Assembly: GCF_005484805.1 (NCBI RefSeq)
Contig: NZ_CP039432.1
Location: 4,092,001-4,156,000 of the forward strand
From: Rhodococcus sp. SGAir0479
GTDB taxonomy: Bacteria; Actinomycetota; Actinomycetes; Mycobacteriales; Mycobacteriaceae
Length of the DNA: 64,000 bases
Reading direction: 5' to 3'
Of the stretch, positions 28,932 through 35,965 are shown piece by piece. A program made the position numbers and the translations under genes. How positions within the stretch are numbered: position 1 is the first letter of the stretch; each line of letters begins with the position of its first letter. The notes below the pieces were generated by a model, which worked only from the letters and a program-made list of their open reading frames with translations, was not told the origin of the DNA and did not search any database.

Positions 28932-28972
28932 CGGGCGTCCTGTCGGTTCGTCGGGGATCGACAGGGCGCCCG
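28932..28972. terminator. Bidirectional terminator
   Basis: CGGGCGTCCTGTCG (28932-28945) pairs with CGACAGGGCGCCCG (28959-28972), a 14-bp stem with one T-G pair, between the convergent exported-protein and SDR genes. Confidence 0.8.
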
Positions 28973-28977
28973 CGTCG

Positions 28978-29778
28978 TCATTTCAGCCCGTGGAACCGGG
29001 ACGTCATCTTCTCGGTGAACGCCCGCGGCGCGAGCCGGCGAACGGTGAAGACCAGAGGTGCCATGTTGCCCCGGGCGTAGAGCGGCTTCGGTCTGTCGGC
29101 CTCGATGGCCGCCACCACCAGTTCGGCCACCGCCGACGCCTGGATGCCGCGGTCCTCGTTGCGCTGCATGGCTTTCGACACCGTGGTGTAGTCGGGGGTG
29201 TACGGCGAGCCGGCACCGATGTACCGCGAGCGCCGGTCGCCGATTCCGGTCGCGATGGTTCCCGGCTCGACCGTGGTGAGCCAGACGCCGAACGGGCTGA
29301 GCTCGCGCCGGGCCGCGGACGCGAAACCCTTCAGCGCGCACTTGGTGGCCACGTACGACGATCGGAACGCCAACGGGAAGCTCGCGAGCATCGAGCCCAC
29401 CATCACCACCCGGCCGTAGCCGCGCGCACGCATGCCGGGCAGCAGCAGTTGCGTCAGTTGGATCGCGCCCAGCACGTTCACCTGGAACAGGCGGTCGATC
29501 GCGTCGAGCGGGAGTTCCTCGAGCGGTCCCATCTGGCTCTCGCCCGCGTTGTTGACGAGCACGTCCACGTCGCCGGCCGCGCGGGCACACGCCTCGATGC
29601 TCGTCCGGTCCTCGAGGTCGAGGGTGAGGTACTCCACCCCCGCGACGCGCGAATCATCGGACAGCGCAGCGGGATTGCGTGTGGTGCCGAGCACCCGGTA
29701 GCCGCGATCGACCAGCGCCCGCGCCACCTCCCGCCCGATCCCCGACGACGCCCCGGTCACCAGTGCAGTGCGGATCAT
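28978..29778 (-). CDS. Short-chain dehydrogenase/reductase
   Basis: 266 residues, classical SDR. The cofactor motif TALVTGASSGIGREVARAL, the NNAG motif (VDVLVNNAGESQMG), catalytic Ser in VMVGSML and YVATK (Tyr, Lys) are present. An Arg near the end of the second strand (TTRNP) suits NADP(H). It is the last gene of the TetR-FAD dehydrogenase-SDR operon; its ATG overlaps the FAD gene stop by 4 bases. Substrate unknown; with the neighbouring ketosteroid-dehydrogenase-like enzyme a lipid or steroid-type substrate is plausible (inference). Confidence 0.9.
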   Translation of the reverse strand: MIRTALVTGASSGIGREVARALVDRGYRVLGTTRNPAALSDDSRVAGVEYLTLDLEDRTSIEACARAAGDVDVLVNNAGESQMGPLEELPLDAIDRLFQVNVLGAIQLTQLLLPGMRARGYGRVVMVGSMLASFPLAFRSSYVATKCALKGFASAARRELSPFGVWLTTVEPGTIATGIGDRRSRYIGAGSPYTPDYTTVSKAMQRNEDRGIQASAVAELVVAAIEADRPKPLYARGNMAPLVFTVRRLAPRAFTEKMTSRFHGLK

Positions 29779-31436
29779 CCGAGGCTCCGTCCCAGTGCGC
29801 GGCCGGCGGCGCGGCCGGAGAAGATGCACCCGCCGAGGAAGGTGCCCTCGAGTGCGCTGTATCCGTGGACCCCGCCGCCGCCGAACCCGGCGACCTCGCC
29901 GGCCGCGTACAGACCGTCGAAGACGCTACCGTCGGCGCGGAGCACCTGCGAGTCGAGGTTGGTCTCGAGCCCACCGAGAGTCTTGCGGGTGAGCAGGTTC
30001 AGGCGCACCGCGATGAGCGGCCCGTGTGCCGGGTCCAGCAGGCGGTGGGGTTTGGCCACACGAATGACTTTGTCGGGCAGATAAGTTCGAGCATTGCGGA
30101 TGGCCATCACCTGCATGTCCTTGGTGAAGGTGTTGTCCATCTGCCGGTCCCGGGCCAGCACCTCGCCCTCCACCTGCGCATAGTCGAGCTTGGCGTCGGG
30201 GGTGAGCGCGTTCATCCCGTCGACCAGGTCCCGCAGGTTGTCGCGGACCACGAAGTCGACACCGTGGCGTTTGAACGCCTCCACCGGACCGGCCGCTCCC
30301 TTCTTCACCCGGCTCAGGAGCAGCTTCATGTCCTTCCCGGTGAGGTCGGGATTCTGCTCGGATCCCGAGAGCGCGAACTCCTTCTCGATGATCGCCTGGG
30401 TGAGGACGAACCACGTGTGATCGTGACCGGTCCCCACGATGTGCTTCAGGGTCGCGAGCGTGTCGAAACCGGGGAACAGCGGCACCGGAAATCGCTTGCC
30501 GGTGGCGTCGAGCCACAGCGACGACGGGCCCGGGATGATCCGGATGGCATGGTTCGGCCAGATCGGATCCCAGTTGACGATGCCTTCGGTGTAGTGCCAC
30601 ATGCGGTCGCGGTTGACGATGTGTCCGCCGGCGTTCTCGGTGATCTCGAGCATCCGTCCGTCGACGTGCGCCGGTACGCCGGTGATCATCCGCTCGGGGG
30701 CCGGCCCCAGACGGTCCACCGGCCAGTTCTTGCGCACCAGCTCGAAGTTGCCACCGATGCCGCCCGACGTCACGACCACCGCCTGCGCGCGGAACTCGAA
30801 GTCGCCCACCGCCGTCCGGGACGACTTCACCCCACGCGGCTCGGTGGACGGTTGGAGCACCGTGCCCCGGACGCCGACGACCGCGCCGTTCTCGACCACG
30901 AGATCGTCCACCTGGTGCCGGTAGCGGAAGGTGACCTGCCCGCGGCTCGCGGAGTCCAGCACCGGTTCCCGGAACACGCGGACCACCTCGGGGCCCGTGC
31001 CCCACGTGATGTGGAAGCGCGGCACGGAGTTTCCGTGCCCGGAGGCCAGTCCGCCGCCGCGTTCGGCCCACCCCACGTTGGGCATGACCCGCAGTCCGAG
31101 GTCGTGGAGATACGCGCGCTTCTCGCCGGCCGCGAAGTCGACGTACGCCTCGGCCCACTGCCGGGGCCAGCGGTCGTCGCGGTCGCGGTCGAAACCGGCG
31201 GTGCCCAGCCAGTCCTGCATGGCCAGCTCGCGAGAGTCCTTGATGCCCATGCGGCGCTGCTCGGGACTGTCCACCAGGAAAAGTCCGCCGAGCGACCAGA
31301 ACGCCTGGCCGCCGAGGTTCTCCACGTTCTCCTGGTCGACGACGAGGACCCTGCGGCCCGCCCGCACCAGTTCGTGGGTCGCGACCAGTCCGGCCAGTCC
31401 CGCTCCGACGACGATGACGTCGGCTTGTTCCGCCAC
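29775..31436 (-). CDS. FAD-binding dehydrogenase, 3-ketosteroid-dehydrogenase-like (Rv0785-like)
   Basis: 553 residues. N-terminal FAD motif VIVVGAGLAGLVATHELVRAGRRVLVVDQE. The flavin-binding tail is GLYAAGEVAGFGGGGVHGYSALEGTFLGGCIFSGRAAG. The family is the fumarate reductase/KstD-type flavoprotein group. Overall it recalls M. tuberculosis Rv0785, whose substrate is unknown. Such enzymes remove hydrogens next to a carbonyl group, with the acceptor varying. It lies 3 bases after the tetR stop and overlaps the SDR gene. Confidence 0.88.
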   Translation of the reverse strand: MAEQADVIVVGAGLAGLVATHELVRAGRRVLVVDQENVENLGGQAFWSLGGLFLVDSPEQRRMGIKDSRELAMQDWLGTAGFDRDRDDRWPRQWAEAYVDFAAGEKRAYLHDLGLRVMPNVGWAERGGGLASGHGNSVPRFHITWGTGPEVVRVFREPVLDSASRGQVTFRYRHQVDDLVVENGAVVGVRGTVLQPSTEPRGVKSSRTAVGDFEFRAQAVVVTSGGIGGNFELVRKNWPVDRLGPAPERMITGVPAHVDGRMLEITENAGGHIVNRDRMWHYTEGIVNWDPIWPNHAIRIIPGPSSLWLDATGKRFPVPLFPGFDTLATLKHIVGTGHDHTWFVLTQAIIEKEFALSGSEQNPDLTGKDMKLLLSRVKKGAAGPVEAFKRHGVDFVVRDNLRDLVDGMNALTPDAKLDYAQVEGEVLARDRQMDNTFTKDMQVMAIRNARTYLPDKVIRVAKPHRLLDPAHGPLIAVRLNLLTRKTLGGLETNLDSQVLRADGSVFDGLYAAGEVAGFGGGGVHGYSALEGTFLGGCIFSGRAAGRALGRSLG

Positions 31437-31439
31437 GAC

Positions 31440-32087
31440 TTATCTCCTGTCCGTATCGGTGCTGCTGTAGCTGTTCACGACGGTGACGAACAGACGCGCC
31501 CGCGCCCGCCGGACCGTGTCGTTGCCGGGTTCGACGAGGACCTGCACGGCGGTGCCGTCGTGGATCGCGACCAGTGCGCGGCCGAGCGCCTCGCGGTCGT
31601 CGACGCGCCGTCCGGCGGCGGTGAGGGCGTCCTCCACGATCGGCAGGATCGTGTGGAGGATCGCCTCCTCCCGCGCCGCGACGACCCGGGTGAGCGCGGG
31701 ATTGCGCAGCGCGTGGGCGGTGAACTCGGCCGTGATCCGGTACCACGCGTCGTCGACGGGGATCGCGTCCAGGACCCGCTCGACGGTCGCCTCGAGCGTC
31801 GGTGTGGGCGCCGCCGTCCGGTCGGCCAGGGCGGCGCGGATGCCGTCGAGCATCCGGGCCGACCGCTGCTCCCACATCGCCAGGAAGAGTTCGTCGAGCG
31901 AGGTGAAGTTGGAGTAGAACGCCCCGCGGGTGAAGCCGGCCCGCTCGCACACCTGCTCCACCGTGGAGCGGCCGAAGCCCTCCTCGGCGAAGACGTCCGC
32001 GGCGGCGTCGAGCAGGCGCTGCCGCGTCTCGGCGCGGCGCCTGGTGACCCGCTCGGGGCGGGACGGCGCGGTCGTCAACTCGGTCAT
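31440..32087 (-). CDS. TetR-family transcriptional regulator
   Basis: 215 residues. The HTH domain at about 18-65 reads RQRLLDAAADVFAEEGFGRSTVEQVCERAGFTRGAFYSNFTSLDELFLAM, a typical TetR sequence. The C-terminal ligand domain is not assignable. It is the first gene of the operon with the FAD dehydrogenase and SDR, and a nested palindrome at 32125-32151 lies 38 bases upstream of its start; autorepression with the operon is the likely arrangement. The divergent GGCT-like gene could also be controlled. Confidence 0.92.
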   Translation of the reverse strand: MTELTTAPSRPERVTRRRAETRQRLLDAAADVFAEEGFGRSTVEQVCERAGFTRGAFYSNFTSLDELFLAMWEQRSARMLDGIRAALADRTAAPTPTLEATVERVLDAIPVDDAWYRITAEFTAHALRNPALTRVVAAREEAILHTILPIVEDALTAAGRRVDDREALGRALVAIHDGTAVQVLVEPGNDTVRRARARLFVTVVNSYSSTDTDRR

Positions 32088-32124
32088 CCGTGCAGGTCAC
32101 CCCTCATTTCGAAGCCCGCGTCCG

Positions 32125-32151
32125 CTCGATACGAAACTGTATCCGATCGAG
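32125..32151. promoter_or_regulatory. Nested palindromic TetR operator
   Basis: The outer arms are CTCGAT (32125-32130) and ATCGAG (32146-32151); inside are GATAC (32128-32132) and GTATC (32139-32143). The site lies between the divergent tetR and GGCT-like starts. Confidence 0.6.
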
Positions 32152-32171
32152 TCGTGCGTAGGGTCGAAACG

Positions 32172-32666
32172 GTGCAGGTCTGGTACGTCAGTTACGGATC
32201 GAACATGTCGCGGACGCGACTGGAGTGCTACCTGCGCGGCGGATGTCCGGTCGGCGGCGTCCGCACGTACGTCGGCGCCCGCGATTCCCGTGCGCCCGCG
32301 GCGCGGATTCCGGTACGGCTGCCCGGCACCGTGTACTTCGCGGGCCGATCGCTCGTGTGGGGTGGGGGGCGGGCGTTCTACGACCCGGAGGTCGCCGGCG
32401 ACACCGCGGCGTGCGCCTACCTCGTGACCGGCGAACAGTTCGACGACATCCTCGGGCAGGAGCCGCCCTGTTACGACCGCGTCCTCGACCTCGGTGTGCG
32501 CGACGGCGTCCCACTGCGCACGTTCACGAGCGGGCTCGGCCGCGACGACGTCGTCCCGGCGCCGCCGTCGGATGCCTATCTGGCGACGATGGCGACCGGT
32601 CTGCGCGAGGCGTTCGGCTGGAATGCCGAACGGGCCCAGGCGTATCTGCGGCGATTGCGTCCGTGA
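32172..32666 (+). CDS. GGCT-like (gamma-glutamylcyclotransferase fold) protein
   Basis: 164 residues. The N-terminal YVSYGSNMSRTRLECYL is the YGSN loop of the gamma-glutamylcyclotransferase fold, and VYFAGRSLVWGGGRAFYDPE and CAYLVTGEQFDDIL fit the same fold. Close relatives in actinobacteria are often labelled histone deacetylase, which the sequence does not support. GTG 32172 places YGSN at residues 8-11, the usual position. Catalytic activity on gamma-glutamyl amines is possible but the acidic catalytic residue is not clear to me. Divergent from tetR. Confidence 0.75.
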   Translation: MQVWYVSYGSNMSRTRLECYLRGGCPVGGVRTYVGARDSRAPAARIPVRLPGTVYFAGRSLVWGGGRAFYDPEVAGDTAACAYLVTGEQFDDILGQEPPCYDRVLDLGVRDGVPLRTFTSGLGRDDVVPAPPSDAYLATMATGLREAFGWNAERAQAYLRRLRP

Positions 32667-32722
32667 CCGGGGTACGGTCGGAAGGCCGCACGCTGTGGCG
32701 GCTCTCACAGAAGAGGAATCGG

Positions 32723-33016
32723 ATGTCCAACCTGCATGTCGTAGCGACCATTCCGGCCAAGTCCGGATCCGAGAACACCGTCCGCGCCGCGCTCACCACC
32801 CTGGTGGAGGCGAGCCGCAAGGAGGACGGCTGCGTGTCCTACGACCTGTACGAGTCCACGTCGGCGCCCGGGACGTTCGTCGTCGTCGAGGTGTGGGCCG
32901 ACCAGCACGCGCTCGACACCCACATGAAGTCCCCGCACATGCGGGAGGCGGCCTCGGCGTTCGGCGCGCACCTGGCCGCGGCGCCGGGCATCCACCCGCT
33001 GCGCCCCATCGTCTGA
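32723..33016 (+). CDS. Antibiotic biosynthesis monooxygenase (ABM) domain protein
   Basis: 97 residues, one ABM ferredoxin-like domain. Family marks are VVATIPAKSGSENTVRAALTTLVEASRKEDGCVSYDLYES and FVVVEVWADQHALDTHMKSPHM. Members act as cofactor-free quinone-forming monooxygenases or related small enzymes; the substrate is not known. ATG 32723 follows AGAGGAA. It precedes the ECF41-oxidoreductase unit by 105 bases, separated by a palindrome. Confidence 0.88.
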   Translation: MSNLHVVATIPAKSGSENTVRAALTTLVEASRKEDGCVSYDLYESTSAPGTFVVVEVWADQHALDTHMKSPHMREAASAFGAHLAAAPGIHPLRPIV

Positions 33017-33044
33017 CACTCCTACCGCGTCTTCTCGGGTGGGC

Positions 33045-33071
33045 TCTCACGTTTCCGGGGCCTGTCTCGTC
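33045..33071 (+). promoter_or_regulatory. Candidate ECF41 (SigJ-like) promoter
   Basis: TCTCACG (33045-33051), 16 bases, CGTC (33068-33071). ECF41 factors are reported to use a -35 like TGTCACA and a -10 CGTC about 16 bases apart. The start would fall near 33080, about 40 bases before the oxidoreductase ATG of the operon that ends with the ECF41 gene itself. Confidence 0.5.
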
Positions 33072-33084
33072 ATAGATGACGAGA
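33065..33084. promoter_or_regulatory. Perfect palindrome over the candidate -10
   Basis: TCTCGTCAT (33065-33073), AG, ATGACGAGA (33076-33084): a 9-bp perfect inverted repeat. It covers the CGTC of the proposed ECF41 promoter, so it could be an operator. A hairpin ending the ABM transcript is the alternative. Confidence 0.55.
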
Positions 33085-33121
33085 GCCCGCGACCCGCGGG
33101 CGCGGGGCACAGGAGACAGAC

Positions 33122-34366
33122 ATGACGAAGTCGTCGGAACACCCTCGGTCGTCGGAGCACAGCGTGGTCGTCGTCGGCGCCGGATACGCCGGTGTGCTCG
33201 CGGCCAACCGCATCCTGGCCGCGCGGGATCGGGCCCGCGGGGACGACCCGGCCCGGAACTGCCGCGTCACCGTCGTCAACCCGCGCGCCCAGTTCGTCGA
33301 GCGCATCCGGTTGCACCAGGTGGCGGCCGGAACCCGCGCGTCGGCCACCCTGCCCCTGCCCGACGTCCTGCACGCCGATGCGCAGGTGATCGTCGGGGAG
33401 GTCCGGTCGATCGACGCCGACCGGCGATGCGTCGAGGTGACCACCGCGGACGGGGTCGTCCCGCTCGGGTACGACACCCTCGTCTACGCGGTCGGTAGCG
33501 GCACGGCCCACTCGGTGCCGGGGTCGGGGGAGCACGCGCATCACGCCGGTGACGACGCCGCGACGTCCGCCCTGCGCGCGGCGCTGGCCGCCCTGGCGCC
33601 CGAAGCGGTGGTGCGGGTGGTCGGGGGCGGCGCCACGTCGGTGGAGATCGCGGCCGAGGTGGCCGCCGCCCGCCCGGACCTGGCGGTGGAGATCGTGTCG
33701 GCGGACCGGGTGCTGGGCTTCATGCGACCGCGGGCCCGCGCCCGGATCATGCGTACGCTCACCGGGCTGGGGGTCACGTGCCGCGAGGACACCCGCGTCG
33801 CGCGCGTGGGTGCCCACGAGCTGCACACGGCCGAGGGCGCGGTCCTGCCGTTCGACGTCTGCGTGTGGGCGGCGGCGTTCGGGGTCCCGGACCTCGCGCG
33901 GCGCAGCGGTCTGGCGACCGACGCGGCCGGTCGGCTGCGGGTGGACGCGACGCTGACGAGTGTCGACCACCCCGACATCGTCGGCGCCGGGGACGCCGTC
34001 GCGGTGGCGCCCGAGGTGGGCGGCCACCTGCGGATGGCGTGCGCGACCGCGATGCCGCTCGGCGGCCACGCCGCGACCACGGTGCTCGCGCGGATCCGGG
34101 GCCGGGCGCTGCCGGTGCTGTCGATCGGCTTCGCCGCGCAGTGCCTGAGCCTGGGCCGCAAGGCCGGCTACGTACAGCTGGTGCGGGCCGACGACTCACC
34201 GCGGCCGCTGGCGGCGGGCGGCCGGCTGGGTGCGACCGCGAAGGAGGCGATCTGCAGAATGACCGTCGACAAGTTGCGTGCCGAACGGGCACGGCCCGGT
34301 GCCTTCCACGCCCCGAAGGGGCCCGCTCCGGCCGCGCGCCCCCGGATCGAGGAGACGTCGCGGTGA
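33122..34366 (+). CDS. NAD(P)/FAD-dependent oxidoreductase (NDH-2/AIF-like)
   Basis: 414 residues. FAD motif VVVVGAGYAGVLAANRILAAR, NAD(P) motif VVRVVGGGATSVEIAAEVAAARP and C-terminal FAD segment HPDIVGAGDAVAVA followed by AMPLGGHAATTVL. It resembles type II NADH dehydrogenases and AIF-like enzymes. Its stop overlaps the ECF41 sigma gene start (GTGA), so the two are coupled. ECF41 genes are known to sit beside oxidoreductases, carboxymuconolactone decarboxylases or epimerases; this pair fits that rule. Confidence 0.92.
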   Translation: MTKSSEHPRSSEHSVVVVGAGYAGVLAANRILAARDRARGDDPARNCRVTVVNPRAQFVERIRLHQVAAGTRASATLPLPDVLHADAQVIVGEVRSIDADRRCVEVTTADGVVPLGYDTLVYAVGSGTAHSVPGSGEHAHHAGDDAATSALRAALAALAPEAVVRVVGGGATSVEIAAEVAAARPDLAVEIVSADRVLGFMRPRARARIMRTLTGLGVTCREDTRVARVGAHELHTAEGAVLPFDVCVWAAAFGVPDLARRSGLATDAAGRLRVDATLTSVDHPDIVGAGDAVAVAPEVGGHLRMACATAMPLGGHAATTVLARIRGRALPVLSIGFAAQCLSLGRKAGYVQLVRADDSPRPLAAGGRLGATAKEAICRMTVDKLRAERARPGAFHAPKGPAPAARPRIEETSR

Positions 34367-35256
34367 ATTTCGCTCGTGGATCGCGGGACTACGAACAACT
34401 CTTCGGCGTGGCGTACCGGATGCTCGGATCCGCGTACGACGCGGAGGACACCGTGCAGGACGCCGTCGTCCGCTGGCAGTCCCTGAGCGACGCCGAGCGG
34501 GCGCAGATCCGGGAGCCGCTCGCCTGGATGACCCGCGTCGTGGGGCGCATCTGTCTCGATCAGCTCGGGTCGGCGCGGGCGCGCCGCGAGTCGTACGCCG
34601 GTATCTGGCTGCCGGAACCCGTGCCGGGCACCGTCGGGCCGGCCGCCTCGGCGCGGCCGTCGGACCCGGCCGACGCCGTCACCCTCGACGAGTCGGTCTC
34701 GATGGCATTGCTGCGGGCGATGGAGTCGTTGACGCCGGGCGAACGCGTCGCGCTGATCCTGCACGACGTGTTCGGGATGCCGTTCGCCGAGATCGGTGAC
34801 ATCGTCGGCCGGACGCCCGAGGCGTGCCGGCAGCTGGCGTCCACGGCGCGTCGTCACCTGCGGTCGGAGCCACGGTTCGAGACCGACGACGCGCAGCGCG
34901 AGCGGGTGGTCCAGGCCTTCGCGGCGGCGTGCGCCACCGGTGATCTCGAGGCGTTGTCGGCGGTCCTCGCTCCCGATGTCGTCTCCCGCGCCGACGGCGG
35001 CGGCCTGGCCGGCGTCGCGCGGATGCCGGTCGTGGGCGCCGACCGGGTGGCGCGATACCTGTTGGGCATCATCCGGCGCGGCGAGACCAGTGGTCTGACC
35101 ATCGACTTCCGCTTCGCCACCGTCAACAACGCGACGGGACTGGTGATCTCGACCGACGGGCGGGTGGCCGCGGTCATCGACCTCGCCGTCGTGGACGGCC
35201 GGGTCCACGAGATCGCGCTCGTCGTGAATCCGGACAAGCTCGCGGCCTGGGCCTGA
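34363..35256 (+). CDS. sigJ: ECF41-type RNA polymerase sigma factor (SigJ-like)
   Basis: 297 residues. Sigma-70 region 2 is at about 10-75 (FGVAYRMLGSAYDAEDTVQDAVVRW) and region 4 at about 115-165 (LTPGERVALILHDVFGMPFAEIGDIVGRTPEACRQLASTARRHL). A SnoaL-like C-terminal extension of about 125 residues takes the place of an anti-sigma factor. It carries the ECF41 marks WLPEP (linker), DGGG and NPDKL. The extension is known in this group to modulate the sigma factor's own activity. The GTG start overlaps the oxidoreductase stop. A promoter of its own type lies upstream at 33045-33071. Confidence 0.93.
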   Translation: MNFARGSRDYEQLFGVAYRMLGSAYDAEDTVQDAVVRWQSLSDAERAQIREPLAWMTRVVGRICLDQLGSARARRESYAGIWLPEPVPGTVGPAASARPSDPADAVTLDESVSMALLRAMESLTPGERVALILHDVFGMPFAEIGDIVGRTPEACRQLASTARRHLRSEPRFETDDAQRERVVQAFAAACATGDLEALSAVLAPDVVSRADGGGLAGVARMPVVGADRVARYLLGIIRRGETSGLTIDFRFATVNNATGLVISTDGRVAAVIDLAVVDGRVHEIALVVNPDKLAAWA

Positions 35257-35262
35257 CACCGC

Positions 35263-35276
35263 GTTTCACGTGGAAC
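35263..35276. other. parS centromere site (exact core)
   Basis: GTTTCACGTGGAAC is the exact reverse complement of the 14-base core of the Bacillus-type parS GTTCCACGTGAAAC, and one base from the symmetric GTTTCACGTGAAAC. It lies between the sigma gene stop and the DUF998 gene end (whose stop, TCA on +, is inside). ParB/Spo0J binds such sites near the origin. Confidence 0.75.
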
Positions 35277-35958
35277 CGGACGCCGCCCCGTGCAGGCCCC
35301 GCCAGGTCCGGTCGTCGAGCACGGTCGCGGCGACCAGGACCATCCACCCGCTCATCGACAACAGTTCGACGCGCTGCGCGAACCCGAGCCAACTGTGGCT
35401 GCCCGACGGGTCGTCCACCCCGACGAGCATCCACAGGGTGCCGACCAGGAACAGCACGACGACCGTGAGCCCGGCCCACCACATCGCCCGCGGCGCCCGG
35501 TGGACGAAGAGCGCGATGATGAACGCGACCGCCGAGACCACCGCGGCCGTCACCGACACCGTGCTCGTGAGCGCGTGCCACTGATGGGTGAGCGGCACCT
35601 GCGTCGCCTCGCACTCGGGCCGCGAGCAGCGCAGCGGCACCCGCGAGTCGGCGACGGTGCCGAGCGCGAACACGCCCAACGCCGCCCACCCGACGGTGGT
35701 GAGGAACCGCCGTGGCGTCAGCGTGAGGCCGATGACCGCCGCCACCGTCAACACGATGCCCGTCAGCAGGTCGCCGCTGCGATAGAGGATCCCGTACTGC
35801 CGATCCGTCGCGGCCAGCTGACTCGCGAAGCCCTCGAACGGGTTCGCGCCGGGGCTCACGAAGAACGCCAGCACCCACGACGAGTACAGCACCGCACCGG
35901 CGACGAGCAGTGCGGCCAGGGTGTACCGCCGCACCGCCGGCGCCACCGTCACCGTCAT
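35266..35958 (-). CDS. DUF998 family membrane protein
   Basis: 230 residues with about six to seven membrane segments. DUF998-like features are LYSSWVLAFFVSPGANPFEGFASQLAATDRQYGILYRSGDLLTG, VADSRVPLRCSRPECE, HQWHALTSTVSVTAAVV and SHSWLGFAQRVELLSMSGW. Function of DUF998 is unknown. The ATG at 35958 is 7 bases after the lysX stop, so it is almost certainly cotranscribed with lysX, which makes and uses lysyl-phosphatidylglycerol. The stop codon lies inside the parS site. Confidence 0.87.
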   Translation of the reverse strand: MTVTVAPAVRRYTLAALLVAGAVLYSSWVLAFFVSPGANPFEGFASQLAATDRQYGILYRSGDLLTGIVLTVAAVIGLTLTPRRFLTTVGWAALGVFALGTVADSRVPLRCSRPECEATQVPLTHQWHALTSTVSVTAAVVSAVAFIIALFVHRAPRAMWWAGLTVVVLFLVGTLWMLVGVDDPSGSHSWLGFAQRVELLSMSGWMVLVAATVLDDRTWRGLHGAASGST

Positions 35959-35965
35959 CGCGGCC

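Noticed and set aside
32172-32666. Histone deacetylase, a label often given to such proteins
   Set aside because: The sequence has the YGSN loop of the GGCT fold and none of the zinc-binding His/Asp motifs of deacetylases.
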